Shown in pieces: positions 50,178-58,608 of a DNA stretch of 64,000 nt. The DNA is from Oryzomonas sagensis (GTDB lineage Bacteria > Desulfobacterota > Desulfuromonadia > Geobacterales > Pseudopelobacteraceae): NCBI RefSeq assembly GCF_008802355.1, contig NZ_VZRA01000001.1:736524-800523 (forward strand), written 5' to 3'. Position 1 is the stretch's first letter; the number at the start of each line of letters is the position of its first letter. The notes under the pieces are model-generated. The model did no database searches. It saw only the letters and a list, made by a program, of their open reading frames with translations, and had not been told where the DNA came from. The position numbers and the translations under genes are program-made.

Positions 50178-51575
50178 ATGAGCCTTAATTCAATAATGCA
50201 GATCGGCAAGAGCGGCCTCAGCGGATATCAGATCGCTACCGAGGTCACCAGCGAAAATATCGCCAACGTCAACACCCCCGGCTATTCGCGGCAAAGGGTC
50301 ATTCTGGAGACCGCACCGCAGACCACCGCCAACGGTTTCTCCCTCGGCACCGGCGTCAGCGTCAACGGCGTGGAGCGTTACTACGACGGCTTGATACAGC
50401 AACAGATGGTGACTGCCCAGACCACCCTCGGCTACGACACGGCCAAATCCACCGTGCTGCAGCAGATCGAGCCCACGTTCAACGAGGTCGCCAACAACGG
50501 CCTGGGCGCCTCCATTTCCAATTTTTTCGGGGCGTGGCAGGATCTTACCCTCAATCCGACCGGCACGTCGGAACGCCAGACGGTTTTGACCCAGGCCCAG
50601 ATCATGGTGGACAACTTCCATGCCACCAGCAAGACCCTGAGCGATACCATCGCCACCCAGAATACGTCGCTCGTCGCTACGACGGACAGCATCAATGCCA
50701 CCCTGAAAAACATCGCCCAACTCAACGGCCAGATCAGAACGACCCAGTTGGTGACCGGCAACGCCAATGAGCTGAAGGACCAGCGGGATCAATTGGTGCA
50801 GGATCTCTCGAAGCAGGTCGGCATCACCTACACGGAAAACAGCGACGGCACGACGGACATCAAGTTCGCGGACAGCGGCGCCGCCCTGGTGACCGGTTCC
50901 CAGGCCGGTGCATTCTCGCTGACGCCCAATGCCACGACACCAACCCTCTATGATGTCAATCTGACGCCGGCCGGCGGAGCGGCCGCGGCGGTGGTAACGC
51001 CGACCTCAGGGGCGCTGGGGGCAACCCTGGCGTTGCGCGATACGATCATCCCCGGCTACCAGAGCCAGGTGGATACCCTGGCCAAGTCGATTGCAGACAC
51101 CGTGAACAGCCTGCATACCGCGGGGTTCAGCCCGACCGGCGGGACCGGCCAGGATTTCTTCACTCCGCCGGCCGCCGCCAGTGGCGCCGCGGCCGGCCTT
51201 CAGCTTGCAAGCGGGTTGACAACGGCCACGATAGCCGCATCGGGAAGCGCCACGCTTCCCGGGGATAACACCAAGGCCTCGGCGATTGCCGTGTTGCAAC
51301 ACGACACCGCAACCATGTCCGGGGCGACCTTCAACAGCTATTACGACACCCTGGTCAGCAAGGTCGGCCTGGACGTCAAGTCGAGCGGGGATACCGTGAC
51401 CCAGGATACGGCATTCAGCAATCAGTTGAAAACGCTCCGCGATTCCAATTCCGGCGTGTCGCTGGATGAAGAATTGACCAATCTCGTGCAATACCAGCGT
51501 TCCTACCAGGCTTCGTCTAAATTGATCACCACGGCGACCGATATGATGGATACCGTCATTGGACTTATCAGATAA
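50178..51575 (+). CDS. flgK: Hook-filament junction protein FlgK
   Basis: 465 residues, shorter than the 550 of enteric FlgK. The N-terminus has SGYQIATEVTSENIANVNTP and GYSRQRVILET; the C-terminus SLDEELTNLVQYQRSYQASS. The surface domain is Ala/Thr/Gly-rich. It is the first junction protein between hook and filament. GGGAGGCATGAG precedes the start. Confidence 0.95.
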   Translation: MSLNSIMQIGKSGLSGYQIATEVTSENIANVNTPGYSRQRVILETAPQTTANGFSLGTGVSVNGVERYYDGLIQQQMVTAQTTLGYDTAKSTVLQQIEPTFNEVANNGLGASISNFFGAWQDLTLNPTGTSERQTVLTQAQIMVDNFHATSKTLSDTIATQNTSLVATTDSINATLKNIAQLNGQIRTTQLVTGNANELKDQRDQLVQDLSKQVGITYTENSDGTTDIKFADSGAALVTGSQAGAFSLTPNATTPTLYDVNLTPAGGAAAAVVTPTSGALGATLALRDTIIPGYQSQVDTLAKSIADTVNSLHTAGFSPTGGTGQDFFTPPAAASGAAAGLQLASGLTTATIAASGSATLPGDNTKASAIAVLQHDTATMSGATFNSYYDTLVSKVGLDVKSSGDTVTQDTAFSNQLKTLRDSNSGVSLDEELTNLVQYQRSYQASSKLITTATDMMDTVIGLIR

Positions 51576-51597
51576 GAGAGAATAGGAGAATCCGGCT

Positions 51598-52512
51598 ATG
51601 CGCATTACCTCAAACATGACCTCCGATCTGGCCCTCTATAATCTCCAGCAGGGGCAGGCCAAGTTGAACAAGCTGCAGGAACAGGCGTCGTCCCAGGTGC
51701 AGATCAACCGTCCCAGCGACGATCCGATCGGTGCCAGGCTCCTGACCGACATCGGCGATAAAATCAAGGCCGGCGACCAGTATGCCAGCAACATCACCAA
51801 AACGAGCACCTGGCTGCAGACGACCAGTACGGCGCTGGACGGCATGGCCGGTTTCATGGAACAAGCGAAAAAACTGGCCGATTCGATAACCGCCGGCAGT
51901 ACCGACCCGAGCGTCGGCCAGACGGTAATCTCCCAGTTGCAATCCCTGAAACAGCAGCTGGTGGACATGGGCAATACCCAGTACGGCGATCAGTATGTGT
52001 TCGGGGGGACCAATAACCAGCAACCCTTCAGCTATACGAGCAATAGCTATCAGGGAAATGAAAATACCCTCTCGGTGGAGATCGGCCAGGGGGCGACCCA
52101 GCAGATGAATATCACGGGAAACCAGCTGCTTACGGGAAGCTCTACGGCAACGCCGGCGAATCCGACCCCCTATGGCACCACCAATATCCTGCAGACCATC
52201 GACAATCTGATCACGGATATCGGCGCCAACAACGTGAGCGGCATCAAGGCCGATTCCAAGGCCATCGAGGCCGGCGCCACCCAGATCACCAACGCCCAGA
52301 CCGACGTGGCGGCGCGCCTGTTGCGGCTCGATAATGCGACCACGTTGAACACGAACACCAAGAATACCCTGGAGACGATTGCCGGGAATGTCCAGTACGT
52401 GGACTTGGCGCAGGTGGGTGTGGAATTGACCCAACAGCAAACCTCTTACCAGGCGTCCCTGTCGGCCACCGCCAAGATTTCACAGATGTCGCTTCTGGAC
52501 TACCTGAAGTGA
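51598..52512 (+). CDS. flgL: Hook-filament junction protein FlgL
   Basis: 304 residues. The flagellin-like N-terminus is MRITSNMTSDLALYNLQQGQ with QVQINRPSDDPIGARLLTDI. YGDQYVFGGTNNQQPFSY is typical of FlgL. The C-terminus is flagellin-like. It is the last flagellar gene; a strong terminator follows. csrA and fliW, common next genes elsewhere, are absent here. Confidence 0.95.
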   Translation: MRITSNMTSDLALYNLQQGQAKLNKLQEQASSQVQINRPSDDPIGARLLTDIGDKIKAGDQYASNITKTSTWLQTTSTALDGMAGFMEQAKKLADSITAGSTDPSVGQTVISQLQSLKQQLVDMGNTQYGDQYVFGGTNNQQPFSYTSNSYQGNENTLSVEIGQGATQQMNITGNQLLTGSSTATPANPTPYGTTNILQTIDNLITDIGANNVSGIKADSKAIEAGATQITNAQTDVAARLLRLDNATTLNTNTKNTLETIAGNVQYVDLAQVGVELTQQQTSYQASLSATAKISQMSLLDYLK

Positions 52513-52538
52513 TCCCTCCGCGGCTGGTATGAATACTG

Positions 52539-52568
52539 CCAAGGCGGGGCCCTGCGGCCCCGCCTTGG
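52539..52568 (+). terminator. Terminator closing the flagellar cluster
   Basis: CCAAGGCGGGGCC-CTGC-GGCCCCGCCTTGG is a perfect 13-pair stem with a 4-base loop, 27 bases after the flgL stop, followed by TTGCG. Confidence 0.8.
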
Positions 52569-52616
52569 TTGCGTGAAAAGCATTGACCTCCCCGGAAGTG
52601 CGCCCTATAAAGGACC

Positions 52617-53969
52617 ATGTTCAACAGCCCTGCCAGAATCGTTTCGCACCGTCATAGGCCGGTCTCCATCCGGCGTAACGTTTTCCGCCTCTCCATGCCG
52701 GTGCTCCTCTCCTCGCTGTTCCAGCGCCTGGTATCCATCGTCGATATCTTCCTGACCGGCGGGCTGGGGGCTGCCGCCATTGCCGCCACCGGACTGGGCC
52801 AATTGCTGATGTTCGTCACCATGACCGTGTTCTGGGGGTTGGCCACCGGGGCAACGGTGGTGATCGCCCATCTGTGGGGTGCCGGTAGGCGCGAGGAAGC
52901 CCGCCGGGCGGCCTACGTGAGCTGCCTCGCCTGCCTGGCCATGACGGCGGTCTGCACGGCGGCGGGCGCCGCCTGGGGAGGCGATATCGCCCGCATGATG
53001 GGCACCGCACCCGACGTCCAGGCTTTGGCCGCCGACTATATCCGCCTGGTGTTCCTCGGGCTGGTCTGGACAACCGGCCTCAACATCCTTTCCGCCGTCA
53101 TGCAGGGTGCCGGGGATACCCGCACGCCCATGGAGGCGATCATCCTGGTCAACATCCTGCACGTTGCCCTGGCCTGGCCGCTGATCTACGGCGCGCCCGG
53201 CTTTCCGGCGCTGGGGGTCAAAGGCGCTGCCATTGCCATCAACAGCTCGGAATTCGTCGGCTTTTCCTACCTGCTGGTCCAGGCGGTGCGCAAGCGTTAC
53301 CTTACCTTCGGCCGACCGGACGGCTGGCTTTTCGGCATGGTATGGCGGGTGGGGTGGCCGGTGGCTCTGGAGCGGGTCGCCCAGCAGAGCGGCCAGCTGT
53401 TCTATTCGAGCTTCATCATCGGTTACGGCACCGGCGCCTACGCCGCCCACCAGATCGGCATTTCCATCGAATCCCTCTCCTTCATGCCCGGCGCCGGCAT
53501 GGGGATCGCCGCCGCCACGCTCATGGGGCAGGCCCTGGGGGCCGGGAAGCTCCGCCGCGCGCGCATCAGCCACAACGAGGCGCTGCGGCTGGCCGTGGTG
53601 GTCATGACCCTCATGGCGCTCGTCTTCTTCTGCGCCCCCCACTACCTGATCGGGCTGTTCACCCATGACGGCGACGTCATCGCCAAGGGGAGCGTTTTCC
53701 TGCGGCTGGTGGCCTTCGCCCAGGTGCCCCTGGCGCTTTCGTTCGTCTATGCCGGCAGTCTCCGGGGGGCGGGCGATACCTTCTACGTCTTCATCGTCAC
53801 GCTGTTGGCCATGTGGGGGATACGGGTGGCGTTGTCGTGGGTGGCGGCCGCATGGCTGCACCTCTCCCTGTACGCCGTATGGGGGGTGTTCCTGATCGAC
53901 TGGTATTTCCGCGGGGCGGCCTTTGCCTGGAGATACCACAAACGCGACCTGCACGGCATCGCGGTGTAG
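52617..53969 (+). CDS. MATE-family multidrug/cation efflux protein
   Basis: 450 residues with about twelve membrane helices in two similar halves. Family blocks are DIFLTGGLGAAAIAATGLGQ, MQGAGDTRTPMEAIILVN in half one and PGAGMGIAAATLMGQALGAG, YAGSLRGAGDTFYVF in half two. MATE proteins export drugs or metabolites using Na+ or H+. It stands alone between the flagellar terminator and the convergent fluoride operon. Confidence 0.9.
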   Translation: MFNSPARIVSHRHRPVSIRRNVFRLSMPVLLSSLFQRLVSIVDIFLTGGLGAAAIAATGLGQLLMFVTMTVFWGLATGATVVIAHLWGAGRREEARRAAYVSCLACLAMTAVCTAAGAAWGGDIARMMGTAPDVQALAADYIRLVFLGLVWTTGLNILSAVMQGAGDTRTPMEAIILVNILHVALAWPLIYGAPGFPALGVKGAAIAINSSEFVGFSYLLVQAVRKRYLTFGRPDGWLFGMVWRVGWPVALERVAQQSGQLFYSSFIIGYGTGAYAAHQIGISIESLSFMPGAGMGIAAATLMGQALGAGKLRRARISHNEALRLAVVVMTLMALVFFCAPHYLIGLFTHDGDVIAKGSVFLRLVAFAQVPLALSFVYAGSLRGAGDTFYVFIVTLLAMWGIRVALSWVAAAWLHLSLYAVWGVFLIDWYFRGAAFAWRYHKRDLHGIAV

Positions 53970-54007
53970 GGACGCAGGGAAGCCGCCTGCTGCCTTTCCC
54001 TCTCACG

Positions 54008-54355
54008 TCACGGTTCCTTGTTCTTGCCGCTGTAGCGGATAACCGTCGCCTTCTCCAGCGTGATCATGCCGCCGTCCATCATCTCGTCGATGCGGGGCAT
54101 GATGGCGTTGATCCGCTCCTGACTGTCCACCACCTCGACGATCAGCGGCAGGTCGGCGGAGAGGTCCAGGAGTTTTTGGGTGTGGCACACGCTGTGGGCG
54201 CCGAAGCCGCAGACCCCGCGCAGGACCGTGGCCCCGGCAAAGCCCTCCTTGCGCAACAGTTCCACGAGCGCCTCGTACAGCGGCTTGCGGCCGTGGCGGT
54301 CGCTCTCTCCGATGAATATCCGCATCAGCATCTTCTCGCCGATCAGTTTTGTCAT
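54008..54355 (-). CDS. DUF190 family protein, downstream of crcB
   Basis: 115 residues of the DUF190 type (KMLMRIFIGESDRHGRKPLY; VLRGVCGFGAHSVCHTQKLL; PLIVEVVDSQERINAIMPRI). The fold is expected to be PII-like. AAGGAGG precedes the start, and the ATG touches the crcB stop. Such genes often accompany crcB, so a role in fluoride tolerance or its regulation is inferred, not known. Confidence 0.88.
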   Translation of the reverse strand: MTKLIGEKMLMRIFIGESDRHGRKPLYEALVELLRKEGFAGATVLRGVCGFGAHSVCHTQKLLDLSADLPLIVEVVDSQERINAIMPRIDEMMDGGMITLEKATVIRYSGKNKEP

Positions 54356-54744
54356 CACAAACCTCCTTGGAGCATCGTTCGGACGGTGATAATACCCAGC
54401 CAGGTGAACAGCAGGCAGAGCGCTACGCTTGCCAGCACATTGGCGCAAGCGACGAGGAACTGGCCATCCTCCAGCAGCTTGAAGGTTTCGTAGCTGAAGG
54501 TGGAGAAGGTCGTCAGCCCCCCCAGGAAACCGACGGTCAGCCCCAGGCGCAAGGTATCGGGGATGACGGTGCTGCGCAGGCCCAGTTCCATGACCAGGCC
54601 GATGAGGTAGGCCCCGATGATGTTGACGGCAAAGGTGCCGTAGGGGAATACCCGGCCGAGCTGGCTGTAGACCCAGCCGGAAAGGTAGTAGCGGGTAAGC
54701 CCCCCCCCGGCGCAGAAGATGGCGATCGTGGCAGCGGTCTTCAT
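54355..54744 (-). CDS. crcB: Fluoride channel CrcB (Fluc)
   Basis: 129 residues with four membrane helices. GGGLTRYYLSGW, GTFAVNIIGAYLIGLV and the signature GFLGGLTTFSTFSYET are characteristic of Fluc channels; the Phe and Asn residues of the fluoride path are present. It lowers cytoplasmic fluoride as a dual-topology dimer. A fluoride riboswitch lies upstream. Confidence 0.96.
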   Translation of the reverse strand: MKTAATIAIFCAGGGLTRYYLSGWVYSQLGRVFPYGTFAVNIIGAYLIGLVMELGLRSTVIPDTLRLGLTVGFLGGLTTFSTFSYETFKLLEDGQFLVACANVLASVALCLLFTWLGIITVRTMLQGGL

Positions 54745-54824
54745 CTGAAACCTCCTCCATGCATGAAAAGTATAGCGCCCTTCCGGGCGATGTCACCACG
54801 CAGGCGACCCGTTTGCCGGGGATA

Positions 54825-54860
54825 TAAAAAAACTCCTACCTCGCATGTGAAGGTAGGAGT
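54825..54860 (-). terminator. Terminator of the fluoride riboswitch
   Basis: On the minus strand ACTCCTACCT pairs with AGGTAGGAGT (10 pairs, 9-base loop) and a run of seven T follows. The first arm is also part of the aptamer's 3' strand, so fluoride binding should block the terminator. Confidence 0.92.
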
Positions 54861-54899
54861 CATCAGCTTTGGCAAGCGGTTATGGCGAACTCCATCGCC
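54852..54899 (-). ncRNA. Fluoride riboswitch (crcB motif)
   Basis: Read on the minus strand it holds the class hallmarks GGCGATGGAGTTCGCCATAA, a hairpin arm around CGCTTGCCAAAGC and TGATGACTCCTACC. The pseudoknot pairs the GGAG region near the 5' end with CTCC near the 3' end. It stands between a sigma-70 promoter and crcB. Confidence 0.95.
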
Positions 54900-54920
54900 G
54901 GGCATACAATTATGTACGGA

Positions 54921-54950
54921 ACTATAGCCGAAGGGGGCTGCTTCGGTCAA
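54921..54950 (-). promoter_or_regulatory. Sigma-70 promoter of the fluoride operon
   Basis: On the minus strand TTGACC (54950-54945) and TATAGT (54926-54921) are 18 bases apart. Transcription would start near 54914, about 15 bases before the aptamer. Confidence 0.75.
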
Positions 54951-54961
54951 GCACCGGAATG

Positions 54962-56800
54962 CTAGCTGAGCCCCTTCCTGATCTGGTAGAGCCCTTCCAG
55001 GTCCAGCCCGTTCTTCTCGTAATATTCCCGCTCCAGCTCTTCAACATAGAAACGGTCGAGGCCCGAGTTTTCCAGAAAATCCTCCCGCAACCCCACATTG
55101 CGTTCGGCGATGATCTGGGGCAGCAGGGAGTGGAGATACATGGCCTCCTTCTTGATGGTGAAGATGGTTTCATGGAAGATGTGGCCGGGGATATCGGCCT
55201 TGATGAGCCGCTTGTTCTTCAACTCCTCGATCACCTCGCGGCGCAGCGCCTCCTGGTCGGCCCTGGTGGTGAACCGGGAATAGAAGTTGCGAATCCGGTC
55301 GCGTACATGCTCCAGCAGCACCGATGAAATACGTTCTTCCTGGTCGATTTTCTGGAGGTGCCGGTGCAGTTCTTCCGTGGTGCCGGTACGTTTTTCCACG
55401 GCCCTGAGCCCTGCCAGGAGAGCGGTTACCTTGCGCCGGCCGAAACGGCCCAGGTAGGCGTTATGGAACAGTTCATGGATGAACAACTCCTCGAAGCACC
55501 CCTCCCTGAGATTGTCGAAGGCGGCCTTGTGCTCCAAAAGTCCCTGGAGCATCTCCTCGTTGACCCGCACGTTCTCCATGAAGGCCAGTTGGCTGATCAG
55601 GTTCGAGACGCTGTCGAAACGGTCCAGGTAGGTGATGACGTAGGAAAAACCGTCCATCAGCCCCGGGTCGGCGCCGTCGCGGATCTTTTCGTCGCACTCC
55701 TTGCTCGCGTCCAGCATGAGTTGGTCGAAGGAATGGTCGCGGTTCTCCACGGCTCGTTTCTTGGCCTGGATCAGGTTGAGCATGTCCTCGCGGTTGATCG
55801 GGCTTTCGATCTCCTTTTCCCTGAGGAAGATCCCCTGCAGCACCTCGCGGGTGGCGGCGATGTAGTCCTGTTCCTCGTGGTGGACCAGGTTGCGCCCTCG
55901 CTTGAGCATCTCGTCCAGGGTATAGAACAGGGCGCCGGGGATCTTGTTACGCACCGACAAGGTCTTGAGCCGGGTCAGTCGGGCGTTGTCCAGATGGCTG
56001 ATCTCTCCCTTGGTGTTGCAGGCCAGGAGGATGTTGCGGTATTCGTCCACGATGCGTTTGTTGGACGGGTGGCGGTACATGGCGTCGATGCGCATGCGTT
56101 CCTGCTGGTAGCGGTCGATTTGGTAGGTGGCCGCAAGCTTGACCAGGCGGGCGAAATCATCGTCGGCGATCTTCTTGTTGCGGTAGTACAGGCTTTTGAA
56201 GAGGTCGCGGTATTCCCGGTGGTGGCGGTTGATCAGCTTGATGATGAAGAGTTGGGCCGAATCGTCCCTGAGCAGCGGAAAGATGTTGGAGATAAGGGCG
56301 TCGTCACGCTCGTCGCCCACCGATTCGGAGCGCTTGATGATCTTTCCGAGGTTTTTGACCAACTCCTCCTGCTGGTATCTCAGTTTGCGGGAGAGCTGGT
56401 TGGAATGGACGAAAAAATAGTAGTTGCAGACGGCGTTCCCCTCGAAAAAAATATTTTCGAAGCTCTCCTCCCCCTGGGTGCGGTCGCTGAAACGGATGGA
56501 GCCCGTGTCGTGGGAACGTGCCCCGTACATGACCAGGCGGTTGATGATGTCCGGTTTGGCGAGATCGGAGGAGGGTTGGTCGACGCCGAACATGTATTCG
56601 CAAAAATAGCCGCCGTTCCCCTGGTAGCCGATCCCCTCGGGGGAAATGATGAACTCGTTGCCCGGAGAGAAGATGCGGAGGTGTTCCTCATCCTGGACTA
56701 TGTTGAAGAAGTAACGCTGATAGGCCTCGTTGCCCACCACCATGACGAAATACTCGACATGGCCGCCGACCTGCCCATGTAGCCGTATGTCCTTGTACAT
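54962..56800 (-). CDS. Unrecognised 612-residue soluble protein with HELFH motif
   Basis: 612 residues from ATG 56800, preceded on its strand by GAGGAGAGGGGGAGC. No signal peptide or membrane helix is seen. The N-terminal 130 residues look beta-rich and the rest is charged and helical. A zincin-like HExxH occurs as H442-E-L-F-H446 within FEELFIHELFHNAY; whether it binds metal is unknown. I do not recognise a named family with certainty. The gene is read away from crcB's promoter, after the metallo-hydrolase gene. Confidence 0.75.
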   Translation of the reverse strand: MYKDIRLHGQVGGHVEYFVMVVGNEAYQRYFFNIVQDEEHLRIFSPGNEFIISPEGIGYQGNGGYFCEYMFGVDQPSSDLAKPDIINRLVMYGARSHDTGSIRFSDRTQGEESFENIFFEGNAVCNYYFFVHSNQLSRKLRYQQEELVKNLGKIIKRSESVGDERDDALISNIFPLLRDDSAQLFIIKLINRHHREYRDLFKSLYYRNKKIADDDFARLVKLAATYQIDRYQQERMRIDAMYRHPSNKRIVDEYRNILLACNTKGEISHLDNARLTRLKTLSVRNKIPGALFYTLDEMLKRGRNLVHHEEQDYIAATREVLQGIFLREKEIESPINREDMLNLIQAKKRAVENRDHSFDQLMLDASKECDEKIRDGADPGLMDGFSYVITYLDRFDSVSNLISQLAFMENVRVNEEMLQGLLEHKAAFDNLREGCFEELFIHELFHNAYLGRFGRRKVTALLAGLRAVEKRTGTTEELHRHLQKIDQEERISSVLLEHVRDRIRNFYSRFTTRADQEALRREVIEELKNKRLIKADIPGHIFHETIFTIKKEAMYLHSLLPQIIAERNVGLREDFLENSGLDRFYVEELEREYYEKNGLDLEGLYQIRKGLS

Positions 56801-56821
56801 GCTCCCCCTCTCCTCTTGCAA

Positions 56822-57580
56822 TCACATTACATCGACCGCCATGCCGTCGTAGGCGAATTCGAAACCGGGCGGCAGTTTGGCTTGCTCGCTGTGGAGCACT
56901 TCGTGGGTCAGATGGGTGAGGACGACGCGGGCCGGCTTGATCGGTCCCACCGCGCTGATGGCCCCCGCAATATTGAAGTGGAACGGATGGGGCGTCCAGC
57001 GCAGCCCGTCCATGACCAGCACGTCGAGCCCCTCCAGAAGCGGCAGGGAGCTGGCGGGAATGGCGCTGCAATCCGTCAGATAGGCAAACGACCCGATACG
57101 GTAGCCCGTGGCGGTGCCCTTGCCGTGCAGGAGCGGGATCGGGATGACCGTCAGCCCGAACAGTTCGAAGGGGCCGGAAACCTCCCGGGGCGACAAAAGC
57201 GGCGTATAGCCTGATCCGGTGGCTGCGAAAAAGATATAGCGGAACCCCGCCCACAAGACCTGGAAGGTCTCCGGGGAGGCGTAGCAGGGAACGACCTCCT
57301 TGTGCAGAAAGTGGAAGCCGCGCAGGTCATCGATGCCGTTCACGTGGTCGGCATGGGGGTGGGTGAAGAGAACGGCGTCCACCCTATCCAGCCCCTCCCG
57401 CAGCGCTTGCCGGCGCAGGTCGGTGGAGGTGTCCACCAGGATGTTCCGCCCCCCGTGCCGGATCAGGAGGGAGGCCCGGGTTCTCCGGTCCTTCGGGTCA
57501 TCCGACGTGCATACCCGGCACCTGCACCCCACCATGGGAACACCGGTCGATGTGCCGCTCCCCAGGATGGTTACCCTCAT
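56822..57580 (-). CDS. PhnP-like metallo-beta-lactamase-fold hydrolase
   Basis: 252 residues. The N-terminus LGSGTSTGVPMVGC is followed by a Cys cluster (CRCRVC) as in PhnP, where it forms a structural zinc site. The main metal motif is FTHPHADHVNGIDDLR near residue 72, with later His and Asp ligands in DGLRW and LTHLTHEV. PhnP hydrolyses cyclic phosphodiesters, but no phosphonate genes are near, so the substrate is open. It lies upstream of the 612-residue gene with a 21-base gap. Confidence 0.85.
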   Translation of the reverse strand: MRVTILGSGTSTGVPMVGCRCRVCTSDDPKDRRTRASLLIRHGGRNILVDTSTDLRRQALREGLDRVDAVLFTHPHADHVNGIDDLRGFHFLHKEVVPCYASPETFQVLWAGFRYIFFAATGSGYTPLLSPREVSGPFELFGLTVIPIPLLHGKGTATGYRIGSFAYLTDCSAIPASSLPLLEGLDVLVMDGLRWTPHPFHFNIAGAISAVGPIKPARVVLTHLTHEVLHSEQAKLPPGFEFAYDGMAVDVM

Positions 57581-57698
57581 TCAACGTCCTTTCCGTGATA
57601 TGCCGGGAAAATAACAGAAATCCCCGATGCAGGCAAGGCGGATTTCTTGAAAGCCGCCACTGCTGCCGGCGTTTGCGGGCCATGATGAACCGGTCCGG

Positions 57699-58604
57699 TT
57701 ATGCCTTGGGGAGCGGGATCAAGAGCAGCGAGATCTTGCTCAGGGTACAGATCCGGTGGGTGACGCTCCCCGCCCAGAAGGCCTCCATGCCGGTTTTCCC
57801 ATGGGTGCCCAGCACGATGAGGTCTACCCGGGCATGGCTGGCGGCCTTTGCAATCGTCTGGGCCGGATCTCCCCGCAATACGTGGGCGCTTGCCGTAAGC
57901 CCCTGTCCCCGCAAGGTTTCCAGTTGTTTCCGGAAGGTCTCCTGGGCATCCTGGGAGGCCATTTCGAGAATTCGGGACGTGGTGGCGGGAAGCATCCTGC
58001 TGGAAACCTTTGCCGCCCCCGACAGGGAGGCGAAACGGGGAATAACCATCATGAGGTGCAGTGCCGCGCCGCAGGCCCGGGCGATCTCCTCCGAAACCGG
58101 CAGGGCCTGGGCATGGGCGGCGTCGCCGTCCAGGGGGACGAGGATGTTGTTGCAGGCGAACGCCGGCGCGCCGCCCTGGTCGTCGGGGTGGGTGATAAGG
58201 ACCGGGCGGGAGCCCAGGGCAATGACCTTCTGGGCGATGCTCCCCAAAAACAGGTGAAGGGCCTGCCCGCGGCCGTGGGAGCACATGATCACCAGGTCGT
58301 GTGCCAGTTCGTCCGCATGGGCGACGATGCTGTCGGCCACATCGTCCGCTTCTGCGGCATGCACGTGGCAGTCAACCACGATCCCCGGCGGAAAGGCGCC
58401 TTGCGACAGGCGGCGCAGATAGGCCGCCGCATCCTCCGCATTCCTCAGGTGGGACTGGCCATGGACCTCGCTGGGGGCGTTTTTCTCCACGACATGAAAG
58501 AGCGTGACCCGGGCGCCGAGCTTGCCCGCCAGGAAGACGGCGGCCGGCAGGGCCGCCTCGGCCAGGAGTGAACCGTCTAAAGGGACAAGGAAATGCTTGA
58601 ACAT
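57699..58604 (-). CDS. Tandem universal stress protein (two UspA domains)
   Basis: 301 residues with two UspA domains. The first starts HFLVPLDGSLLAEAALPAAV, with the ATP-loop-like SHGRGQALHLFLGSIAQKV. The second starts NILVPLDGDAAHAQALPV, with GTHGKTGMEAFWAGSVTHRI, a good G-2x-G-9x-G(S/T) nucleotide motif. It follows the Nramp gene by four bases, so the two are likely co-expressed. Confidence 0.92.
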   Translation of the reverse strand: MFKHFLVPLDGSLLAEAALPAAVFLAGKLGARVTLFHVVEKNAPSEVHGQSHLRNAEDAAAYLRRLSQGAFPPGIVVDCHVHAAEADDVADSIVAHADELAHDLVIMCSHGRGQALHLFLGSIAQKVIALGSRPVLITHPDDQGGAPAFACNNILVPLDGDAAHAQALPVSEEIARACGAALHLMMVIPRFASLSGAAKVSSRMLPATTSRILEMASQDAQETFRKQLETLRGQGLTASAHVLRGDPAQTIAKAASHARVDLIVLGTHGKTGMEAFWAGSVTHRICTLSKISLLLIPLPKA

Positions 58605-58608
58605 GGGA

